Origin: JBEVNR01 sp040507985
Lineage (GTDB): Bacteria; Pseudomonadota; Alphaproteobacteria; Rickettsiales; UBA6187
Direction: 5' to 3'
DNA length: 12,273 nt
Assembly (NCBI GenBank): GCA_040507985.1
Contig: JBEVNR010000015.1
Coordinates: forward strand, 1 to 12,273
Below, piece by piece: positions 1 through 6,083 of this stretch. Below the pieces are notes generated by a model, which had not been told where the DNA came from, searched no databases, and was given only the letters and a program-made list of their open reading frames with translations. The translations under genes were made by a program, and so were the position numbers. Numbering within the stretch: position 1 is the first letter of the stretch; each line of letters starts with the position of its first letter.

Positions 1-1
1 C

Positions 2-115
2 AAAGGAAAATCCTTCAAACAAGCCATCGTCGCCGTCATGCGCAAAATCCTCCTAACCCTTAACGCCATGATTAAAAACAATCAAAGGTGGAATGAAAAT
101 TATTCTTCTCTATAA
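2..115 (+). CDS. IS110-family transposase, C-terminal tail (partial)
   Basis: An open frame enters from the window edge and runs 37 codons to a TAA at 113-115. The visible tail contains AVMRKILLTLNAMIKN followed by NQRW. This matches the usual C-terminal end of IS110/IS1111-type transposases (transposase_20 domain), where a basic A-x-x-R-K-[IL]-L-x-x-L-N-A-M segment precedes a short polar end. In this family the enzyme is a DEDD/serine recombinase directed by an element-encoded bridge RNA. The catalytic residues would lie upstream, outside the window, so intactness cannot be judged. No terminal repeats can be fixed in the 170 bases that follow. The call rests on a short match, so the family is likely but not certain. 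Confidence 0.62.
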   Translation, partial: KGKSFKQAIVAVMRKILLTLNAMIKNNQRWNENYSSL

Positions 116-232
116 GCAAATAACAGTTGCTAATGGCATGCAATAACCGCGCGATCAAGGAAGCCGGAACCTATGCCTTCCAAAAAGCGCATACAGCCTA
201 TGTCTCCGTTCTTAACCTATTATTTGATTTTT

Positions 233-244
233 ATTGTTAACAAT
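233..244. promoter_or_regulatory. 12-bp perfect palindrome in the AT-rich leader of the ATPase gene
   Basis: ATTGTTAACAAT is self-complementary and sits about 40 bases before the preferred GTG start of the ATPase gene, in a very AT-rich stretch (205-265). It could be an operator or just AT-rich chance. I saw no convincing -35/-10 pair around it. The rest of 116-283 holds nothing else I can support. Confidence 0.25.
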
Positions 245-283
245 ATAACCAATAATTTATTTTTTGGGGAAGGACGCCGCACC

Positions 284-2107
284 GTGACGGTTTTACTGCC
301 GCCGCCGAACGATTCCGCCTTCATGCAATTTCTTCAGCTTGAGGGCCCCATAGCCGCGCCTTTGGCCCAATATATTCAAAAAGAGGCGGGGCTAAAGGGA
401 ACGTCGTTAATCGCCACCGCCTTTAGTTCCGGCGTCGTTACCGAACGCCAATCGGCGGAACTGTTGGCGAAAAAATTCGACTGCGCCTTGTACGACCTGC
501 CTCCCTTGCGCCCGGGAGAGAACAGGCTTTTTAAAGAAACTTTACCCGTTCCCTGGTTGATGCGGCAACGCGCGGTCCCTTTTTCGTTAGAGGGAAGCAG
601 CTTGTCGGTGGCGGTGGCCGATCCGCTGGCGCTTGAACACACGAAACGCACGATCGCACAGGCGAAGCAAGCTTCCATGATCGCCGGATCGGGCGTCGCC
701 TTCGACAAAAGCGCGGGCATAGATTACGCGAAATACGATACGGCGATTTATGTCTCGACGCTGACGGCGATGGAAAATTACCTTCAGTCGCTCTCCGGCG
801 TCGACGCCCCGCGCTCCGGGCCGAACGTGACCGAAGAGGGCAAACAGCACGTGCCCTCCCCCCGCGACGCCGTCATGCGGTCGCTCATGCGGCGCGAGGG
901 CGCAAAGGCGGCGCCGCGCAAAGTGTTTTCGGCGGGATCGGACGTCATCCAGTTCGTGAACGAAGTGATCAAGGAGGCCGTCGAACGTCGGGCCAGCGAC
1001 GTGCATATCGAAAAATTCGAGAAAAAGGCGCGCATACGCTTTCGCTGCGACGGCGTGCTGAAAGACATAAACGAACACGAGGATTTTCTTTTTCGGCATT
1101 ATTCGAGCGTTACCACGCGCATAAAAATTTTGGCGTCGATGGACATATCGGAAAAGCGCCTGCCCCAAGACGGCGGCATCGCCTTTCAGCACGAGAAAAT
1201 AAAGGTGGAAATTCGCGCGTCGATCCTTCCCGCCATACACGGCGAACGGGTGGTGATGCGTATCGTCGACCAAAAGGCGTCGCAATTTAAAATGGCGGAT
1301 TTGGGCTTGGAGCCGAAACCGTTCGCCTTGCTGAAAAAAGCCGCTTTCGCCCCGCAGGGCATGGTGCTGGTCACGGGGCCGACCGGCTCCGGAAAATCCA
1401 CCACCCTCTACGCCATATTAAAGGAGCGCAACACCGAGGACGTGAACATCCTCACCGCCGAAGACCCGGTGGAGTTCGAACTGGAAGGCGTCGGCCAGGT
1501 GCGGGTGCGGGAGGATATCGGCCTCACGTTTTCCGCCGCGTTGCGCTCGTTTTTGCGTCAGGACCCGGAAATGATCATGGTGGGGGAAATTCGCGACAAG
1601 GAAACCTGCGACATCGCCGTGAAGGCCGCGCTGACCGGCCACCTGGTGCTAAGCACCCTGCACACCAACGACGCCGCCGGCACGATCACGCGCCTGCTCA
1701 ACATGGGCGTTCCCTCTTATTTAATCACCGCCTCGGTGACGGCCATCGTGGCGCAACGCTTGGTGCGCGTCAATTGCAAGGAATGCTCCGTCCCGGACGA
1801 AACGGACCCGCGCGAGCGCCTTCTTGCGATCGGCATGAAGGAAGGCGAGGCGGCGACCGCGACGCCCTTCGTCGGCAAGGGCTGCTCGGCGTGCGACGGC
1901 ACGGGCGCGCGCGGACGCATGGCCGTGCACGAGGTGCTGTACATGACGCCCCGCCTGAAAGAGGCGATTTTGCGCGACGCCAACGAGATCGAATTGCGCG
2001 AGGCGGCGGAGAAAGACGGATTCGTCGACATGCAATCCGTCGCCCGCATGAAGGTCGCGGCGGGAAAGACGTCGATTCAAGAATTTTTGCGCACGATGAT
2101 GGTGTAG
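284..2107 (+). CDS. GspE/PilB-family type II secretion or type IV pilus assembly ATPase
   Basis: Hexameric cytoplasmic ATPase that powers pseudopilus or pilus assembly. Numbering is from the GTG at 284 (607 residues). The N-terminal third carries a GspE_N/MshEN-like domain with the phrase SLSVAVADP. The ATPase core shows Walker A GPTGSGKST (from residue 365), a Walker-B-like MIMVGEIRD (Glu at 435) and the His box GHLVLSTLHTND (about 452). A zinc-binding pair CKEC (498) and CSAC (534), typical of GspE and PilB, follows. An in-frame ATG at 173 would add 37 residues. I prefer 284 because GGGGAAGGA lies at 266-274 before it, and because 173-283 is AT-rich, low-complexity and unlike the coding region. 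The ATG at 173 also has AAGGAA upstream, so it is not excluded. No gsp or pil partners are in the window, so the pathway cannot be assigned. Confidence 0.9.
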   Translation: MTVLLPPPNDSAFMQFLQLEGPIAAPLAQYIQKEAGLKGTSLIATAFSSGVVTERQSAELLAKKFDCALYDLPPLRPGENRLFKETLPVPWLMRQRAVPFSLEGSSLSVAVADPLALEHTKRTIAQAKQASMIAGSGVAFDKSAGIDYAKYDTAIYVSTLTAMENYLQSLSGVDAPRSGPNVTEEGKQHVPSPRDAVMRSLMRREGAKAAPRKVFSAGSDVIQFVNEVIKEAVERRASDVHIEKFEKKARIRFRCDGVLKDINEHEDFLFRHYSSVTTRIKILASMDISEKRLPQDGGIAFQHEKIKVEIRASILPAIHGERVVMRIVDQKASQFKMADLGLEPKPFALLKKAAFAPQGMVLVTGPTGSGKSTTLYAILKERNTEDVNILTAEDPVEFELEGVGQVRVREDIGLTFSAALRSFLRQDPEMIMVGEIRDKETCDIAVKAALTGHLVLSTLHTNDAAGTITRLLNMGVPSYLITASVTAIVAQRLVRVNCKECSVPDETDPRERLLAIGMKEGEAATATPFVGKGCSACDGTGARGRMAVHEVLYMTPRLKEAILRDANEIELREAAEKDGFVDMQSVARMKVAAGKTSIQEFLRTMMV

Positions 2108-2109
2108 AC

Positions 2110-2138
2110 TTGTTGAAGACTCCTGATTCGCCTATAAT
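2110..2138 (+). promoter_or_regulatory. Sigma70-like promoter of paiB
   Basis: TTGTTG at 2110-2115 (4 of 6 matches to TTGACA) and a perfect TATAAT at 2133-2138 are separated by exactly 17 bases. The element begins 3 bases after the ATPase stop codon. It predicts a start of transcription near 2145 and a leader of about 30 bases before paiB, so paiB is probably transcribed on its own. Confidence 0.6.
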
Positions 2139-2173
2139 TCGCAACCTCATCACATTGTTTACAGCTTACGGAT

Positions 2174-2803
2174 ATGTACCTTCCCACGGCGTTTAAGGAA
2201 AACAACCCCGACGCGCTCGCCGCCTTTATCGAGGCGCATCCGTTCGGGCTGTTTATCACGGGCGAAGAGGGAGGCCCGTCCGCCACGCCCATGCCGTTTT
2301 TATTCCGGAAAAAGGAGGGGGCGCCATATCTTTTCGGCCATATGGCAAAGGCGAACCCGCATTGGCGCGCGTGCGAGGAAGCCAAAACTTGCCTCGTGGT
2401 TTTTCAAGGCGAGCATAACTACGTCACACCCTCATGGTATGCGTCTAAGAGGGAAACGCATCGCGTCGTGCCGACGTGGAATTACGAGACGCTCCACGTG
2501 AAGGGCCGTCCGCGCGCCGTTTGCGACGCCGATTGGCTCCGCGAGCACGTGAGGGAATTGACCGACGCGATGGAACGCCTGCGACCTTCTCCGTGGAAGC
2601 TGTCGGACGCACCGGAAGATTTCGTCGCGCCTCTGCTCAAGGCCATCGTCGGCATAGAAATTTGCGTGACCGATATGTGCGGAAAAAGAAAGCTTAGCCA
2701 AAACCGCTCGCCCGCCGACGTCTCGGGCGTCGTCGCCGGCCTTTCCGATCCGAACGATCCGCATCGGAATCCCGCCTTGGCGGACGTCATGCGCACGCTT
2801 TAG
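2174..2803 (+). CDS. paiB: PaiB-family FMN-binding protein (putative transcriptional regulator)
   Basis: A 209-residue protein of the PaiB/FMN_bind_2 family, whose usual length is about 200-210. It has a split-barrel flavin-binding fold. The diagnostic segment is YVTPSWYASK followed by VPTWNYETLHVKG (about residues 82-115), nearly the family signature. The N-terminus (MYLPTAFKENNPDALAAFIEAHPFG...) and the HMAKANPHW segment also fit. In Bacillus, paiB is linked to protease and sporulation control. In most proteobacteria the role is untested and may be flavin-dependent reduction or repression. The start at 2174 fits the promoter at 2110-2138, though the ribosome binding site is weak. The gene is monocistronic: its own promoter precedes it and a terminator lies about 65 bases after its stop. 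It faces an opposite-strand gene. Confidence 0.9.
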   Translation: MYLPTAFKENNPDALAAFIEAHPFGLFITGEEGGPSATPMPFLFRKKEGAPYLFGHMAKANPHWRACEEAKTCLVVFQGEHNYVTPSWYASKRETHRVVPTWNYETLHVKGRPRAVCDADWLREHVRELTDAMERLRPSPWKLSDAPEDFVAPLLKAIVGIEICVTDMCGKRKLSQNRSPADVSGVVAGLSDPNDPHRNPALADVMRTL

Positions 2804-2836
2804 CATGCACAGATAGCCGAAAGAGCGGTCGGAAGT

Positions 2837-3412
2837 TTACCTGACGATGTAAGACGGAACGGTTTCCGTCGTCGCGTCGTTTGCCGCGACGTCGTTTTTT
2901 TCCTCGCCTTTTGCGTATTGCATGCGGGCGCGGATGGTAAATATTTCTTCCAACTGCTCTATGCGGCCAAGTCGCTCGTCTTCCTCGCGCAATACGCGTA
3001 AAAACACGACGTGCGCTTTTTTGAGGTAACGCATTTGCAACTCAAGCGTATACACAAGCTGCGCGGCAAGCGTCAGGTCGTCTAGGGCGGGTTCGACGCC
3101 CTTCGCCGCTTCCGTCATTTTATCTTGCCAATAGGGAACGCTTTCGCAGATTTCGCGCACTTTCGCCGTGAGGACGAATTGGTTGTGCCGCGCCGCGTTG
3201 GTGCGTGCGTTGGCAAGCTTGGCGGGAACGGGCTGCGCCAAGGCGTCCGTAAACCTTCCTATGTCATAGTTGCACACGCGCATGATCCGCATGTAATCTT
3301 GCGGAACGGAGGCGATGCCGGCGTCTTTTCCCTGCGCGAAGCTCGCGGCGGAATAGAGCGCAAGCGCGCCGATCGCCGCAAGGCGCGCGACGTGTTTTAG
3401 CGCGGTCAACAT
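2837..3412 (-). CDS. Hypothetical secreted helical protein
   Basis: I do not recognise this 191-residue protein. Residues 1-27 form a standard Sec signal peptide: basic MLTALKHVAR, then hydrophobic LAAIGALALYSAASFA, with likely cleavage after AQ or A. The mature part is rich in predicted helix, with an acidic/basic stretch near the C-terminus (REEDERLGRIEQLEEIFTIR) and a polar tail. Cysteines near residues 47 and 90 (RVCNYD, REICES) could form one disulfide in the periplasm. The ATG at 3412 is the natural start because the signal peptide begins there. Its ribosome binding site is weak. A 10-bp palindrome ATAGGCCTAT (3418-3427) sits just ahead of the start. The gene lies downstream of the MotE-like gene on the same strand, across a 159-base gap that has its own promoter candidate. 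Confidence 0.75.
   Translation of the reverse strand: MLTALKHVARLAAIGALALYSAASFAQGKDAGIASVPQDYMRIMRVCNYDIGRFTDALAQPVPAKLANARTNAARHNQFVLTAKVREICESVPYWQDKMTEAAKGVEPALDDLTLAAQLVYTLELQMRYLKKAHVVFLRVLREEDERLGRIEQLEEIFTIRARMQYAKGEEKNDVAANDATTETVPSYIVR
2867..2901 (+). terminator. Intrinsic terminator for paiB, inside the 3' end of the facing gene
   Basis: A ten-position stem (2867-2876 with 2885-2894, nine pairs and one T-T mismatch, GC-rich) with an 8-base loop is followed directly by seven T at 2895-2901 on the + strand. Its position about 65 bases past the paiB stop, in the + direction, makes it the natural paiB terminator. It lies within the last codons of the minus-strand gene 2837-3412. A second inverted repeat, GACGGAA/TTCCGTC (2853-2859 with 2864-2870), overlaps its left arm. 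Confidence 0.65.
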
Positions 3413-3500
3413 ATGCGATAGGCCTATTGCGTGAGAATAGAGCGGGTTTACGAACGAACCGGCAACGCGTCGCCGCTTTTTGCGTATCCGTTATAATGGT

Positions 3501-3530
3501 ATTATAGTCCCGCGCGTCGTTTTGACGCAA
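3501..3530 (-). promoter_or_regulatory. Candidate sigma70-like promoter for the secreted protein gene
   Basis: On the minus strand TTGCGT (3530-3525) is followed after 18 bases by a perfect TATAAT (3506-3501). The predicted leader to the ATG at 3412 is about 80 bases. Immediately upstream of the -35 box is a wholly AT block (3540-3567) in the position of an UP element. The -35 match is only moderate. Confidence 0.42.
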
Positions 3531-3539
3531 CATGCGCAG

Positions 3540-3567
3540 AATAATTTTTTAATAATTATTAATAATT
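3540..3567. repeat. Three phased AATAATT repeats in an AT-only block
   Basis: AATAATT occurs at 3540-3546, 3551-3557 and 3561-3567, that is 11 and 10 bases apart, close to one helical turn. The middle part, TTAATAATTATTAA (3549-3562), is a perfect 14-bp palindrome. The block lies between the MotE-like gene's stop and the -35 box of the next minus-strand gene. There it could act as an UP element or an intrinsic bend. There is no GC-rich stem, so I do not call it a terminator. Confidence 0.5.
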
Positions 3568-3571
3568 TACG

Positions 3572-4261
3572 CTACGGCATGAGGTTGGCGCTCTCCAGGC
3601 GGCGTCTGGTGAGAATGCGTTGGGTGACGCGACCGACGAGCGCGGGATTCATCGCCGCCATGACGGGCGCCGCTTTCTGCTCCCGCATCCGGCTAAGCAC
3701 GTCGATCAATAAATTTTCGTCTATTTGCTCAAAAATGCGTCCGGCGTCTTTCGGCGGCATGTTCTCGTAAATTTTTACCATCCGGGCCACGTCGACGTTT
3801 TCTTTTTCCTTATATAACTCCAAAATGCGCTCCACCTCCGTTTTCAGGGCGCGCAATTCTTCGAGCTTACGGCTTATCTTAAGCTCGGCGGCGCTCAGCA
3901 CGTTTTCCTTCATGGCGACGGAGCGGCTCCATTCGTCCAATTCCTTGCGGCGCTGGTTTAGGTTTTCAAGCAATTCCTTCTTCACGCCGTCAATGTCGCC
4001 CAGATCTACCCGCTCCGGCGCGTTTTCATCGGGATGGGGAGACGATTCGACGGGCGCGGCGGCGGGCGGCGACGCCGGCGCGGGATGCTTCGCCCCTCCC
4101 TGCCCTTGCGTTGCTGCGCCATTCTCTTCGGCCAGCGCGTAAAATTCTTCCGAGGAAAACAAAAGCGATATTGATTCCGCCGCCCGACAGAGCAGCAACG
4201 CGGCGGCTACGCATAAGAAAGGGCGCAGGAACGCGCGATCAAAACGACGGGCGGAGGCCAT
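3572..4261 (-). CDS. MotE-like / MgtE-N-domain flagellar protein
   Basis: A 229-residue single-pass protein resembling the alphaproteobacterial MotE family, which supports flagellar motor function in the periplasm. Seen from the ATG at 4261: a short basic N-terminus, a membrane anchor (about residues 14-25, FLCVAAALLL), a Pro/Ala-rich linker (about 55-80), a coiled coil (about 90-155), and an MgtE intracellular-N-like helical domain (about 158-217). That domain contains RMVKIYENMPPKDAGRIFEQI and the signature MNPALVGRVTQRIL. A TTG at 4324 would add 21 residues (MLFNAFYRS...). I prefer 4261 because the anchor then sits at the usual distance from the N-terminus. Neither start has a clear ribosome binding site. 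No other flagellar gene is in the window, so the role follows from family resemblance only. Confidence 0.78.
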   Translation of the reverse strand: MASARRFDRAFLRPFLCVAAALLLCRAAESISLLFSSEEFYALAEENGAATQGQGGAKHPAPASPPAAAPVESSPHPDENAPERVDLGDIDGVKKELLENLNQRRKELDEWSRSVAMKENVLSAAELKISRKLEELRALKTEVERILELYKEKENVDVARMVKIYENMPPKDAGRIFEQIDENLLIDVLSRMREQKAAPVMAAMNPALVGRVTQRILTRRRLESANLMP

Positions 4262-4396
4262 GAAACAACACGCATACCAATGGAAATTTGGTCGAATACT
4301 GCGGTAAAATGCGTTAAAAAGCAAGACGCGATTCTAAAGTCACGCCGGGGCACAACTTAGGGTGATATAAATCGTTACAAAAACATGCAAAATATC

Positions 4397-4426
4397 TTGA
4401 CGTCCGGACGTCGTTCGACGTATAGT
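4397..4426 (+). promoter_or_regulatory. Strong sigma70-like promoter of the Cys/His-repeat gene
   Basis: TTGACG (4397-4402, five of six) and TATAGT (4421-4426, five of six) are 18 bases apart. This predicts transcription starting near 4433, downstream of the possible GTG start at 4425. It therefore argues that translation of the repeat protein begins further in. The spacer is filled by two interlocking palindromes, annotated separately. Confidence 0.6.
4399..4421. promoter_or_regulatory. Two overlapping palindromes between -35 and -10 (putative operator)
   Basis: GACGTCCGGACGTC (4399-4412) is a perfect 14-bp palindrome overlapping the -35 box. ACGTCG-TT-CGACGT (4408-4413 and 4416-4421) is a second perfect inverted repeat that shares bases with the first and reaches the first base of the -10 box. 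All four arms carry the core ACGT. A dimeric regulator bound here would block RNA polymerase directly. No regulator gene is adjacent. Confidence 0.5.
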
Positions 4427-4565
4427 GAGCAATATATTTTTGCCTCGATCCGCTTTTCTTCGTCGATCTTCCCGCTTTTTTGCGCTTATCGCGCGTAAGC
4501 CCATCGCTTCTGCGCCGGCCGCAGTTTTTTCTTCGCCATTGCCCGTCGCTTGCCAACGCGCTACC

Positions 4566-5816
4566 ATGGCGTCGCCAATCGATCAGCTATCTGCCGCAAC
4601 GGCAAACCTGGCCATTGCGTCTCCCAATGACGATGAGCCGGACGAAGGTCACGAGAGTCAATATGGAAGGTTCATTGTTGTGCTTCCGTATGAGGGTGAA
4701 AACGAGTTCCATAAAGACTGCAAGGAACCGGTAGTATACGGTTTCCGACCCATGAATAGCACAGTTGTCCAATACGTTTACTGCAATGCTCAAGGTTGCG
4801 CGGAATATAATACATTAGGCCCATTCAAAATAGCGCACGGAAAGGACGGCAACCTATATCATATCGATCCGTTAGCAGATAGAACGCTATGTCTTGGAGA
4901 AATAACCGTCCACCATTCTACGTATTATTCCTGCGGCAACCCTTCCTGTCTGAGAAATACGCAATACCCTCCCTACCATGACTCCCTTGCGTATGCAACC
5001 GACGGAACGCCATACCATATCGAAAATGATGCGCACGGAAGAATAAATTTCGTCAAAATTATTAAGCATGCGATATACGGCCTTAAAGAAACTAAGGTGA
5101 ACGTTTATCATTGCGAAAACAACTCCTGTTCCCGAGGCGCATACGGCAAGCTTTCCGTTTGTTTCGAAAAACAAGGAGCCGTCTATCATCGTTTGTGCCA
5201 GAAACCGGTAGAGGTTGTTCTGCGAACAACGAACGGCGGCATCGATTATGCGCACTGCACGAATGCGAAATGTAGCGAATATAGATGCGGACCGTACATT
5301 ATAGCGCACGGAAAAGACCGCGACTTATATCATTACGATTCGTCTACAGGCAGGAATTGTCAAGGAAAAATAATAGAAGTTCCCCATCAAGATAAATCCG
5401 TCTATAGAGTCTACTTTTGTGATGGACCTAACTGTACCATTGAGAATAATAAAGGCTCGTTCTTATTTGCATACGAACATGACGGAACGCTACGCCATCG
5501 TTGCATAAACGCTAGCAACGCATTTACCGGCTGCGGTCGCATCAAAACTGACCTTAAAAGAGAAGGAAGTCTTGCTATTTGGGTGGGCTATTGCGATAGC
5601 AATGGTTCTTGCTCTAAAAGTAAGCGGGGCGAGTTTGATGTGTGGTACGACGAGCACGGAAACACTTATCACATTACATGCTGGGGAGAAGTGAGCGAGG
5701 CGGAAAATGGCAACACCGTATGCAAAAATTGTTCTAGGGCAGAAGATTATTTAACTGATAGACAGAGAAAACGATTGGGGTTCGTACCGGACCACCTAAC
5801 GGAAGAAGACGACTAA
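4566..5816 (+). CDS. Orphan tandem Cys/His-repeat protein, probably zinc-binding
   Basis: I know no family for this 416-residue protein. After an acidic N-terminal stretch it consists of about seven units of 43-60 residues. Each unit reads C-x4(or 5)-C, then G-x-[FYL]-x-[VIF], then a turn ending [YFR]-H, then usually a Cys 2-9 residues on. Cys pairs fall at residues 73/78, 123/128, 183/188, 231/236, 285/290 and 343/349, with a closing CKNC at 386/389. The matching His residues are 99, 151, 208, 256, 311 and 369. The spacing from first Cys to His is nearly constant (25-28), as expected for a C-C-H-C metal site. No membrane segment lies in the repeat part. The frame is open from 4401, and a GTG at 4425 would add a basic 47-residue leader (FLRRSSRFFALIARKP). 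I chose the ATG at 4566 because the promoter overlaps 4425; no ribosome binding site decides it. The gene is clearly more AT-rich than its neighbours, suggesting acquisition or fast evolution. Confidence 0.72.
   Translation: MASPIDQLSAATANLAIASPNDDEPDEGHESQYGRFIVVLPYEGENEFHKDCKEPVVYGFRPMNSTVVQYVYCNAQGCAEYNTLGPFKIAHGKDGNLYHIDPLADRTLCLGEITVHHSTYYSCGNPSCLRNTQYPPYHDSLAYATDGTPYHIENDAHGRINFVKIIKHAIYGLKETKVNVYHCENNSCSRGAYGKLSVCFEKQGAVYHRLCQKPVEVVLRTTNGGIDYAHCTNAKCSEYRCGPYIIAHGKDRDLYHYDSSTGRNCQGKIIEVPHQDKSVYRVYFCDGPNCTIENNKGSFLFAYEHDGTLRHRCINASNAFTGCGRIKTDLKREGSLAIWVGYCDSNGSCSKSKRGEFDVWYDEHGNTYHITCWGEVSEAENGNTVCKNCSRAEDYLTDRQRKRLGFVPDHLTEEDD
4662..5732 (+). repeat. Coding tandem repeats (about 7 units, C-x4-C ... 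YH ... C)
   Basis: Aligned unit cores are GRFIVVLPYEGENEFH, GPFKIAHGKDGNLYH, DSLAYATDGTPYH, GKLSVCFEKQGAVYH, GPYIIAHGKDRDLYH, GSFLFAYEHDGTLRH and GEFDVWYDEHGNTYH. The first unit has lost its Cys pair and the third its closing Cys. Units 2 and 5 are closest: DNA at 4830-4843 and 5301-5314 is identical (ATAGCGCACGGAAA), pointing to a more recent duplication. Confidence 0.75.
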
Positions 5817-6020
5817 ATCAACTTCTTTCTATATGTCGGCTCGTTCCCGCCGCCAACAAAGCGGCAATGCACTTATCTCGATAGACATGGCGGCATAGCG
5901 CGGAGCATTTTTAGCAAATAGATTGTTTATTCTTAGCATGGCGCATTCGGTTCGTTTAGTCAAAAAAAAGATATTTTTTTAGCGCTCGATTGGGCTGCAT
6001 GCGGCTCGGAAAACTTACGT

Positions 6021-6049
6021 TTGCGCGGACGGATAAACGGCGCTATATT
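6021..6049 (+). promoter_or_regulatory. Candidate promoter of the di-heme oxidoreductase gene
   Basis: TTGCGC (6021-6026, weak -35) and TATATT (6044-6049, five of six) are separated by 17 bases. They would start transcription near 6056, about 28 bases before the ATG at 6084. A TTG at 6021 in the same frame is then part of the promoter and not a start codon. The region 5817-6020 before it is AT-rich, and I see no gene there. Confidence 0.4.
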
Positions 6050-6083
6050 GTTGTTGAGAATCGTTTGCACGTCGTACGAAAAA

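Noticed and set aside
587..1285. Long minus-strand frame (232 codons) inside the ATPase gene
   Set aside because: Antisense shadow of a well-supported gene; its translation is biased in composition and has no recognisable motif.
4662..5732. CRISPR-like or DNA-level satellite repeat
   Set aside because: The periodicity is in the protein (43-60 residues, uneven), with only short DNA identity between units, so it is a coding repeat.
5833..5898. 21-codon frame MSARSRRQQSGNALISIDMAA
   Set aside because: Too short, with no ribosome binding site or promoter, so probably chance in the spacer after the repeat gene.
5951..5982. A-run/T-run around 5960-5980 as a terminator for the repeat gene
   Set aside because: The stem would be purely A-T with no GC core, so it does not meet the pattern of an intrinsic terminator.
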